Source: Candidatus Dormiibacter sp. | GTDB taxonomy: Bacteria > Chloroflexota > Dormibacteria > UBA8260 | Direction: 5' to 3' | DNA: 5,531 nucleotides | Assembly: GCA_025450495.1 (NCBI GenBank) | Contig: JANWHI010000022.1 | Location: 1-5,531 of the forward strand | Shown: piece by piece, positions 1 through 4,811 of the stretch | How the letters are laid out: every line of letters begins with the position of its first letter | How positions within the stretch are numbered: the stretch's first letter is position 1 | Position numbers and translations under genes: made by a program | Notes under the pieces: model-generated | Databases searched by the model: none | The model's input: the letters and a program-made list of their open reading frames with translations, nothing else | Told to the model about the DNA's origin: nothing

Positions 1-223
1 CCGTCGTGATGGTGACAAGCGCCAGCGTCAGCGCAAGCCCCGTCACGACATCGGCCTGGAGGCGCGACTGCACCCACGTACGGACCTCGATGCGATCCCG
101 AAGCTCGGCCGCCGTCGCAGATGCCGGGTCGGCTCCCCACCACCGCCGCAGACCCGCGCGGACACCGGCCCAAGCCGTCACGCCGGCCGCGACTGCGACG
201 GTGGTCAGAACGAGGATCAGCAT
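1..223 (-). CDS. Partial unrecognised membrane protein (N-terminal 74 residues)
   Basis: An open frame begins at an ATG (bases 223-221 read on the minus strand) and continues without a stop through the left edge, giving 74 visible residues. Residues about 2-24 are strongly hydrophobic (starts MLILVLTTVAVAAG) and end in a basic patch with RAGLRRWW at 23-29, consistent with an N-terminal membrane anchor. A charged stretch follows at about 38-56 (AAELRDRIEVRTW), then a second hydrophobic segment starts at about 59 (VVTGLALTLALVTI) and is cut by the edge. High G/C at codon third positions and the clear hydrophobic/charged alternation support real coding. I do not recognise the family and assign no function. 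It is transcribed divergently from the phosphatase operon. No in-frame upstream start looks better, because the ATG at 237 is in another frame and stops after six codons. Confidence 0.65.
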   Translation of the reverse strand, partial: MLILVLTTVAVAAGVTAWAGVRAGLRRWWGADPASATAAELRDRIEVRTWVQSRLQADVVTGLALTLALVTITT

Positions 224-232
224 GCGCGACCG

Positions 233-261
233 GCCATACCCCCGGTTTGCCCCGTGGTCAA
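233..261 (-). promoter_or_regulatory. Candidate promoter for the leftmost minus-strand gene
   Basis: Read on the minus strand, TTGACC (bases 261-256) is followed by exactly 17 bases and then TATGGC (bases 238-233). The -35 matches the TTGACA consensus at five of six positions. The -10 matches the TAT part but lacks the final T. The -10 ends 9 bases before the ATG at 223, so a transcript starting about 7 bases downstream would have almost no leader. The match was found by eye and could be chance. Confidence 0.35.
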
Positions 262-375
262 TACGGGAAAACGTCGCCCATGGACGTCGGCAGGCATCCC
301 CACACGCGAGCACCCCACACCGCTCGCCACAACCCAGCCCCGGTCCCGGTCGCGCACCGCGGGTCGGGGGCGTGT

Positions 376-1092
376 GTGCTCGAGCCGCGCCGCGGCGCCA
401 TCGCCCAGCGTGCCGGCGAACGCATGGCGGGTCATCCCATCGCCGCGTTCCTGTCGGTCGCGCTCGTCGGCCTGGCGGTCCTCGCTGCGCTCGCAATCAC
501 CGCGGGCTGGGCGCTCACCACATTCGTGCTGCCCGACCACGGGATCGGCCACGCCGACGAGCACGTGAACGTGTGGCTCTCGCACCACCGCACCCGGACA
601 CGCAACGACGTCTCGTTCTGGCTGTCTGGGATCGGCGATGTGTACGCCATCCCCGCCGTCGTGGCTGTCGCGGTGCTCATCGCCGCGGTCCGCCGGCGGT
701 GGCGCGTGGCCGCCTTCGTGATCGCGGCGATCGCCATCGAGGCGGCGACGTACCGCCTGACGACGCTGGTCATCCACCGCCAGCGTCCAGCCGTGCCGCG
801 CCTCGACCATCTGGCGGTGAACGCGAGCTACTTCTCGGGTCACACCGCCGCGTCCGTTGTCGTCTACTGCGGCATTGCGCTGCTCATCACGTCGCGGATT
901 AAGAGCGTGGGAGCACGGAGATTCTGCTGGTGTGTGGCCGTCGCGATCCCCATCATCGTGGCCGTGTCACGGATGTATCGCGGCATGCACCATCCGACCG
1001 ACGTCGCCGCGGGCGCGCTGGTGGGGATCGGGACGCTCGTCGTGGCGGTCGCGGCGGCGCGGGCGGCGAAGGCGGCCGAAACGGCGTCGTGA
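376..1092 (+). CDS. PAP2-family membrane lipid phosphatase
   Basis: A PAP2 (phosphatidic acid phosphatase type 2) superfamily protein of 238 residues, expected to remove phosphate from a lipid phosphate such as phosphatidate, phosphatidylglycerol phosphate or a polyprenyl diphosphate at the membrane. About six hydrophobic segments are visible (roughly residues 22-51, 91-105, 110-127, 159-173, 184-197, 209-229). The phosphatase signature is present: motif 1 is TLVIHRQRP (130-138), motif 2 is SGH (154-156), and motif 3 is SR-x5-H-x3-D (S198, R199, H205, D209). Motif 1 has Thr where the classical motif has Lys, and motif 2 has Phe where Pro usually precedes SGH. The start is uncertain. GTG 376 has a G-rich stretch (366-370) just upstream and gives a typical short N-terminal amphipathic segment. 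ATG 424 would start 16 residues later, and ATG 280 would add a poorly protein-like, His/Pro-rich extension. First gene of the operon; its TGA overlaps the next gene's GTG. The family is clear; the substrate is not. Confidence 0.88.
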   Translation: MLEPRRGAIAQRAGERMAGHPIAAFLSVALVGLAVLAALAITAGWALTTFVLPDHGIGHADEHVNVWLSHHRTRTRNDVSFWLSGIGDVYAIPAVVAVAVLIAAVRRRWRVAAFVIAAIAIEAATYRLTTLVIHRQRPAVPRLDHLAVNASYFSGHTAASVVVYCGIALLITSRIKSVGARRFCWCVAVAIPIIVAVSRMYRGMHHPTDVAAGALVGIGTLVVAVAAARAAKAAETAS

Positions 1093-1991
1093 GCACCGTC
1101 GCCGTCATCGCTCACTCCGGCAAGCGCATCGAGGGCGGCCTGCCCGAGCTGCGCCGGACGCTCGCGGGGCACGGCGTCACCGACCCGCTATGGGTCGAGG
1201 TGCCGGCGAGCAGGAAGGCGCCGAAGCAGGTACGCAAGCTCCTGCGCAGGGGCGCCAAGGAGTTTTTCGTGTGGGGCGGCGACGGCATGGCGCAGCGCTG
1301 CATCGACACGCTCGCCGGCACCGGCGTGACCATCGCCCTCGTTCCCGCGGGCACCGCGAATCTGCTCGCCACCAACCTCGGCATCCCGAAGGACATCGCA
1401 GGCGCTGTTGAGACCGGCCTGTATGGAGACGTGCGCCACATCGACGTCGCCACGATGAACGGCGAACGCTTTGCCGTGATGGCCGGGGCGGGTTTCGACG
1501 CCCACATGATCGCCGGCGCCGACGGCGGCCTGAAGGACCGGCTCGGGCGCGTTGCGTACCTCTGGACGGGCACAAAGAGCACCCGCACCGAGCCGTTCCA
1601 GACCAGGATCCGAGTCGACGGCAGCACGTGGTACCGCGGCCCGGCGAGCTGCATTCTGGCCGGCAATGTCGGCTCGCTGTTCGGCGGCTTGCGGGTGTTC
1701 GCCGACGCCCAGCCCGACGACGGGCTGCTCGACCTCGCCGTCATCACCGCAGACGGCGTCGCCCAGTGGGCGGCGACGGCCGGCCGCACGATCGCCGGCC
1801 GTTCCGAGCGCTCACCGCACGTCCGCATGACGAAGGCCCACAAGGTGAAGGTCAAGCTCGACCGCAAGGTGCTGTACGAGCTCGACGGGGGGGCGCGCAC
1901 GAAGGTGAGTGCGTACCGCCTCGCCGTCGAGCCGGGCGCCATCGCGGTGCGGGTACCGCACCAAACCAGAAACGGAGACGTGAGCACGTGA
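1089..1991 (+). CDS. Diacylglycerol kinase-family (DAGK catalytic domain) lipid kinase
   Basis: A 300-residue member of the diacylglycerol/sphingosine kinase family (DAGK catalytic domain, the YegS/DgkB/LCB5 type), which transfers phosphate from ATP to a lipid hydroxyl at the cytoplasmic membrane face. The N-terminal nucleotide-binding domain shows VAVIAHSGKRI (4-13), the glycine-rich GGDG (63-66) within FVWGGDGMAQRC, and PAGTANLLATNLGIP (86-100). The C-terminal beta-rich domain shows GNVGSLFGG (192-200), the conserved DDGLLDL (210-216) and LYELDGG (262-268). Met follows GGDG where many family members have Thr. The start is GTG 1089, whose first bases overlap the phosphatase stop (GTGA). No strong ribosome binding site is seen, so coupling to the upstream gene is likely. 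A longer frame upstream of 1089 lies inside the phosphatase gene and is not protein-like. Diacylglycerol is the default substrate guess; another lipid alcohol is possible. Confidence 0.92.
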   Translation: MSTVAVIAHSGKRIEGGLPELRRTLAGHGVTDPLWVEVPASRKAPKQVRKLLRRGAKEFFVWGGDGMAQRCIDTLAGTGVTIALVPAGTANLLATNLGIPKDIAGAVETGLYGDVRHIDVATMNGERFAVMAGAGFDAHMIAGADGGLKDRLGRVAYLWTGTKSTRTEPFQTRIRVDGSTWYRGPASCILAGNVGSLFGGLRVFADAQPDDGLLDLAVITADGVAQWAATAGRTIAGRSERSPHVRMTKAHKVKVKLDRKVLYELDGGARTKVSAYRLAVEPGAIAVRVPHQTRNGDVST

Positions 1992-2821
1992 CCAGCAGCA
2001 TCCAGCCCCGAGCCCGCTCAGCGGCCCACAAATCGACCAACGGCCCGGCCTTCGAGGCCCTCGCGCGGACTGGCTTCGTCGCCCGCGGGGTCATCTACGG
2101 GATCATCGGCCTGCTCGCAATCCAGGTCGCCGTGCACGCGGGCGGCGGTCAGCCGGCGAACCAGCGCGGAGCGCTCGAGACGGTCCAGCGGCAGCCGTTT
2201 GGCCACTGGCTCCTGATCGTCGTGGCGATCGGCCTGGGCGGCTACGCCCTGTGGCGCTTCGTGCAGGCGTTCTTCGGCCACGGCCCCGAGGGCGGCGGTG
2301 ACCCGTCGACGTTCGGGCGTATCGCCGCCGCCGCGAGCGGATGCGCGTACGCGGCCATGTGCGCGCTTGCAGTGTCGATCCTGCTCGGCGCCTCCAGCCA
2401 GACCTCGAGCAATCCGCACAAGTCGGCTGCGGGCGTGCTCGGCTGGCCGGGCGGGCAGTGGATCGTCGGCATCGCCGGTGCCGCCTTCATCGGTGTTGCG
2501 CTGTATCAGGGCTACAAGGGCGTCTCGCGCAAATTCCTCGACGAGGACAAGACCGGCGAGATGGGGCCGATCACGCTGCGGTGGATCACTCGCATAGGCG
2601 TCGTCGGCCACCTCGCCAGGATGGTCGCATTCGGCCTCATCGGCATCTTCGTCGTGAAGGCCGCGATCGACTACGCCCCTCGGAAGGCCGTCGGCCTCGA
2701 CGGAGCGCTCTCCAAGCTCGCGCACCAGAGCTACGGCACGTTCCTTCTCGTCCTGGTCGCAGCCGGACTCTGCGCGTTCGGTGTGTACTCGATCGCCGAC
2801 GCCCGCTACCGACGCATCTAG
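1988..2821 (+). CDS. DUF1206 family integral membrane protein
   Basis: A 277-residue DUF1206 protein with a family-typical architecture: three tandem repeats, each holding two membrane helices. Repeat 1 spans about 22-96 (ARTGFVARGVIYGIIGLLA, then GHWLLIVVAIGLGGYALWRFVQA). Repeat 2 spans about 111-183 (ASGCAYAAMCALAVSILLG, then WIVGIAGAAFIGVALYQGYKG). Repeat 3 spans about 199-277 (IGVVGHLARMVAFGLIGIFV, then GTFLLVLVAAGLCAFGVYS). Recurring small-residue patterns and an aromatic/basic end to each second helix (LWRFVQA, LYQGYKG, SIADARY) support the repeat reading. The biochemical function of the family is not known to me. The start is GTG 1988, overlapping the kinase stop at 1989-1991 as GTGA, with a GGAGA ribosome binding site at 1974-1978 nine bases upstream. 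Third gene of the lipid kinase/phosphatase operon, which implies a membrane-lipid or envelope role by context only. Confidence 0.92.
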   Translation: MTSSIQPRARSAAHKSTNGPAFEALARTGFVARGVIYGIIGLLAIQVAVHAGGGQPANQRGALETVQRQPFGHWLLIVVAIGLGGYALWRFVQAFFGHGPEGGGDPSTFGRIAAAASGCAYAAMCALAVSILLGASSQTSSNPHKSAAGVLGWPGGQWIVGIAGAAFIGVALYQGYKGVSRKFLDEDKTGEMGPITLRWITRIGVVGHLARMVAFGLIGIFVVKAAIDYAPRKAVGLDGALSKLAHQSYGTFLLVLVAAGLCAFGVYSIADARYRRI

Positions 2822-2825
2822 CCGG

Positions 2826-2906
2826 ATGAATGCGCTCCGACAGGAACTCGGACGGCTCTCGTCCTCCGGAGAACACCACCGCCCCGTCGGGAGGATGCTC
2901 CTATGA
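2826..2906 (+). CDS. Possible 26-codon ORF linking DUF1206 and the 93-aa gene
   Basis: An ATG 4 bases after the DUF1206 stop opens a 26-codon frame (begins MNALRQELGRLSSSG) whose TGA (2904-2906) overlaps the ATG of the next gene as ATGA. No ribosome binding site precedes it, so translation would depend on reinitiation after the DUF1206 stop. It may be a coupling ORF or simply a chance open frame. No similarity is recognised. Confidence 0.18.
   Translation: MNALRQELGRLSSSGEHHRPVGRMLL
2850..2864 (+). terminator. Weak hairpin after the DUF1206 gene
   Basis: GGACG (2850-2854), loop GCTCT, CGTCC (2860-2864) form a perfect 5-base-pair GC-rich stem with a 5-base loop in the only sizeable gap downstream of the three-gene operon. 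The 8-base palindrome CTCCGGAG (2864-2871) directly abuts it. No T-run follows, so it is a weak terminator or attenuator candidate at best. Confidence 0.2.
2889..2895 (+). promoter_or_regulatory. Strong ribosome binding site of the 93-aa gene
   Basis: GGGAGGA lies 7 bases before ATG 2903. It is the best Shine-Dalgarno match in the window and fixes the start. Its GGAG part could pair with CTCC just upstream of the ATG, forming a small 4-base-pair stem that would partly mask the site. Confidence 0.7.
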
Positions 2907-3184
2907 CTGACGAATACTTCGTGACTGTGTGGTTCACAGATGGCCACAAGCAGCAGTGGCCGCTGCCGCTCGAACAAACCTCGGATGACGCGTTGGAAGA
3001 GTTGCGACAGGTCATCGTCGGCGGTCAATGGTTTCGGCCACCCAAGTCAACCAAGGCCTACTCCCCCTACGCCATTGTGGCCGTCGACGTCGCGGCGAAA
3101 GAGGACACCGAACCACCGAGCATCGCCCACCGCCTCGGCGAGGTCATGGGCGACGCGATCTCTCCCACTCACCAAACCGACTGA
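2903..3184 (+). CDS. Small protein of unknown function (93 residues)
   Basis: I do not recognise this family. The 93-residue product is soluble-looking, with no signal peptide or membrane segment. It begins with a likely beta strand carrying aromatics (EYFVTVWF, 4-11), then a WPLPLEQ segment (19-25), an acidic amphipathic helix (SDDALEELRQVI, 27-38), a GGQWFRPP turn (40-47) and a second probable strand (YAIVAVDVA, 56-64). The last 25 residues are polar. Support for real coding is the strong GGGAGGA site 7 bases before the ATG and the balanced secondary-structure pattern. By my count about a quarter of its codons end in A or T, visibly more than in the operon upstream, so it may have a different history or low expression. 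It lies 81 bases after DUF1206 and 57 bases before the flippase-like gene, on the same strand. Confidence 0.75.
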   Translation: MTDEYFVTVWFTDGHKQQWPLPLEQTSDDALEELRQVIVGGQWFRPPKSTKAYSPYAIVAVDVAAKEDTEPPSIAHRLGEVMGDAISPTHQTD

Positions 3185-3241
3185 AAGCCAAGCAATGCTC
3201 TGGCGATGCGAGGGTCGAATGGTTCTTGCGTTCGGCCGGCG

Positions 3242-4402
3242 ATGAGGCGGCGCGTCGGGGACGTGCTTCGCAGGGGCTACGCCTATCTCGAGGATCGCCC
3301 GCTTGTGGTGGTGCTGGTGGCAGGAGGAGTGACGGCCGGCGTCGCGTTCGTTCTCGCCTGGCAAGCGGGCTGGTCGCGCATCTCGCGGGTCGTGTTGGAG
3401 CGCCACTCGTGGGGGTGGCTGGGGGTTTGCCTGGTCGGCGAGTTGGTGGCGTATGGCGGGTATACGCTGACGGTGCGTGATATGGCGCGGGTCGACGACG
3501 GGGCGGAGCTCGATCTGGCGACGTCGGCCAGGGCGGTGGTGGCGGGGTTCGGCGTGTTCGCGGCCACTCGGTCTTCGGGAGGCTTCGCCGTCGACTACTG
3601 GGCGCTCCGTGAGGCGGGCGCCGGGAAGCGCGACGCGGTGCGGCGGGTGCTCGGGCTTGGATTCCTGGAGTACGCCGTCCTGTCGGTGGGTGCGCTTGTG
3701 GCCTCGGTGCTGCTGTTCTTTCGGTTGGACGGCCATGAGCGACCCAGTATTACGCTGCCGGCGCTGGTCGTCATCCCCGTGCTCGTCGTCGCTTTTTGGC
3801 TCACCTCGCCGAAGCGTGCCGAACGCCTGAGCCGCCCCCGTCGAGGTCGGCTGAGAGGCGTGTTCGCGGATTCCGTGGCTGGGGCGGCGACCGTGCGCGA
3901 GTTGCTGCGCAGGCCCGGGAAGCACATCCTGGGCGTGCTCGGCACCGCCGTCTACTACGCAGGCGACATCCTGTGCCTGTACGCCGCACTGCGGCTAGCA
4001 AACGCCCAGATCACGCTAGCCGCGCTGGTGCTCGCGTACACCGCTGGGTATCTGCTCACCCGCCGCGCGCTGCCTGCCGGCGGCGCCGGGTTCGTCGAGA
4101 TCGCCCTCACGTTTGCGCTCGTCGGGATGGGCGTCGGCTTCGCCCACGCCCTGCTCGGCGTCGTCGTCTACCGCCTGTTCAACTTCTGGCTGCCAATCAT
4201 CCCCGCACTCGCCCTGATGCCCGCCATCCACGACCTTCGCCAGCGCTTCCAGCGAGCCGAACAGACCAACTACAGCCACCGGCATCGGGTGTCCAGGCCG
4301 TCCGACGGGCGATCCGCACAGCATCGGTGGGTCGTGGCAGCTACTGGTACTTCAGGATCACCCGCTGAGCGTGCCGCTCAGGGCAGGTCGTCGAGGAGCT
4401 GA
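3242..4402 (+). CDS. UPF0104 / LPG-synthase-TM-like (flippase-like) membrane protein
   Basis: A 386-residue polytopic membrane protein resembling the lysylphosphatidylglycerol synthase transmembrane/UPF0104 (YbhN, AglD) superfamily, whose better-known members act on or move lipids or lipid-linked molecules. Hydrophobic segments occur at about 20-40, 57-75, 95-108, 138-160, 170-188, 227-250, 256-273, 285-306 and 308-330. The best family hallmark is the late LPAGGAGFVEIALTFAL (277-293) followed by VVVYRLFNFWLP (307-318), the usual position of the PxPGGxGxxE motif and the RxxxFWLP helix. An RSSGGFAVDYWALR stretch (110-123) fits the earlier conserved loop. No catalytic aminoacyl-transferase domain follows, so it is the membrane domain only. 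The start is uncertain: ATG 3242 begins with a basic stretch and is preferred, while ATG 3206 would add 12 residues, and neither has a good ribosome binding site. Residues about 340-386 form a hydrophilic, low-complexity tail that overlaps the convergent cupin gene. Confidence 0.82.
   Translation: MRRRVGDVLRRGYAYLEDRPLVVVLVAGGVTAGVAFVLAWQAGWSRISRVVLERHSWGWLGVCLVGELVAYGGYTLTVRDMARVDDGAELDLATSARAVVAGFGVFAATRSSGGFAVDYWALREAGAGKRDAVRRVLGLGFLEYAVLSVGALVASVLLFFRLDGHERPSITLPALVVIPVLVVAFWLTSPKRAERLSRPRRGRLRGVFADSVAGAATVRELLRRPGKHILGVLGTAVYYAGDILCLYAALRLANAQITLAALVLAYTAGYLLTRRALPAGGAGFVEIALTFALVGMGVGFAHALLGVVVYRLFNFWLPIIPALALMPAIHDLRQRFQRAEQTNYSHRHRVSRPSDGRSAQHRWVVAATGTSGSPAERAAQGRSSRS
4365..4381. terminator. 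Hairpin at the convergent gene ends (possible bidirectional terminator)
   Basis: CTGAGCG (4365-4371), loop TGC, CGCTCAG (4375-4381) form a perfect 7-base-pair stem at the stop codon of the cupin and inside the last codons of the flippase-like gene. A second, competing stem pairs GGGCAGG (4381-4387) with CCTGCCC (4404-4410). Convergent placement suits a bidirectional terminator. No T-run is present on either strand, so this is tentative. Confidence 0.4.
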
Positions 4403-4767
4403 CCCTGCCCGGTGATCGGCGGTGCGCCCCAGATCAGCAACCGGGCCTCGGCGTCGCTTCGGTTCTGCACCTGGATCTCGGTTCCGGTGCCCGCCCGGGC
4501 GATGCTCCCGGCTCGCAGTTCGACCATCTCCGGCGGGTCGCCCAGCGCGAGCGTGAGCGTTCCGTCGAGCACCAGGAACACCTCCTCCTGCGCGCCTTCG
4601 ATGTGCCGCCGGCCGCGGGCGCCGGCGGGGTACCGCCACAGGTTCGCGCGCGAGCTTTCAAGCCCCAGCGTCTCGGTCAGCGAGGCCGCGTGGCGCGGCT
4701 GGTCGCCTTCGCGATAGGGCCGCTCGACCTCCGCGACCTCGTCGATGTGGGTCACCTGGTACGCCAT
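4378..4767 (-). CDS. Small cupin-domain protein
   Basis: A 129-residue single-domain cupin beta-barrel protein. Cupin motif 1 is visible as PAGARGRRHIEGAQEEVFLV then LDGTLTL (48-73), with His55, the motif Glu62 and Gly69 (E-x6-G). Motif 2 is LRAGSIARAGTGTEIQVQN (84-102). The metal site looks degenerate: the second His of HxH is Glu57, and the usual motif 2 Pro and His are absent (Ala/Thr/Glu in that region). It may therefore bind a ligand rather than catalyse a metal-dependent reaction. The start is ATG 4767, because the open frame further upstream (to 4917) is Arg/Gly/Ser-rich, unlike a protein, and overlaps the divergent methyltransferase gene. Its 3' end overlaps the convergent membrane-protein gene by 25 bases. 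The specific substrate or ligand cannot be told; a small-molecule sensing or sugar/acid-modifying role are both possible. Confidence 0.85.
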   Translation of the reverse strand: MAYQVTHIDEVAEVERPYREGDQPRHAASLTETLGLESSRANLWRYPAGARGRRHIEGAQEEVFLVLDGTLTLALGDPPEMVELRAGSIARAGTGTEIQVQNRSDAEARLLIWGAPPITGQGQLLDDLP

Positions 4768-4776
4768 CCGCGCCGG

Positions 4777-4782
4777 ATCGTA
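4777..4782 (-). promoter_or_regulatory. Candidate -10 element for the cupin gene
   Basis: On the minus strand, TACGAT matches the actinobacterial TAnnnT -10 pattern and ends 9 bases before the cupin ATG, implying a leader of only a few bases. No convincing -35 is found at 16-18 bases upstream. No Shine-Dalgarno sequence is seen before this ATG, which fits a nearly leaderless transcript. Confidence 0.35.
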
Positions 4783-4797
4783 CCCGCTCAGTTGGGG

Positions 4798-4803
4798 TAG
4801 CGT
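4798..4803 (+). promoter_or_regulatory. Candidate -10 element for the MetE-like gene
   Basis: TAGCGT fits TAnnnT and ends 8 bases before ATG 4812, again implying a very short leader. No -35 match is seen. The GGGG at 4794-4797 is 14 bases from the ATG, too far for a good ribosome binding site. This is a weak by-eye match within the 44-base divergent gap. Confidence 0.25.
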
Positions 4804-4811
4804 TGGCGCCC

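Noticed and set aside
280..375. Longer phosphatase starting at ATG 280
   Set aside because: The added 32 residues are His/Pro/Arg-rich without family resemblance. It cannot be excluded, but the start at 376 fits the usual N-terminus better.
930..1088. N-terminal extension of the kinase frame upstream of GTG 1089
   Set aside because: It lies wholly inside the phosphatase gene, codes for Arg/Gly/His-rich sequence unlike any domain, and the conserved kinase domain begins right at 1089.
1628..1987. Upstream extension of the DUF1206 frame
   Set aside because: It overlaps the conserved C-terminal half of the kinase gene and is Arg/Pro-rich; GTG 1988 with GGAGA upstream is a better start.
2018..3028. 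336-codon open frame on the minus strand opposite DUF1206
   Set aside because: It is Arg/Glu/Asp-rich with no domain, a typical antisense open frame of GC-rich coding DNA, and it crosses two well-supported plus-strand genes.
3047..3925. 292-codon minus-strand open frame opposite the flippase-like gene
   Set aside because: Low-complexity His/Arg/Pro/Gln composition and overlap with a clear membrane protein make it an antisense shadow.
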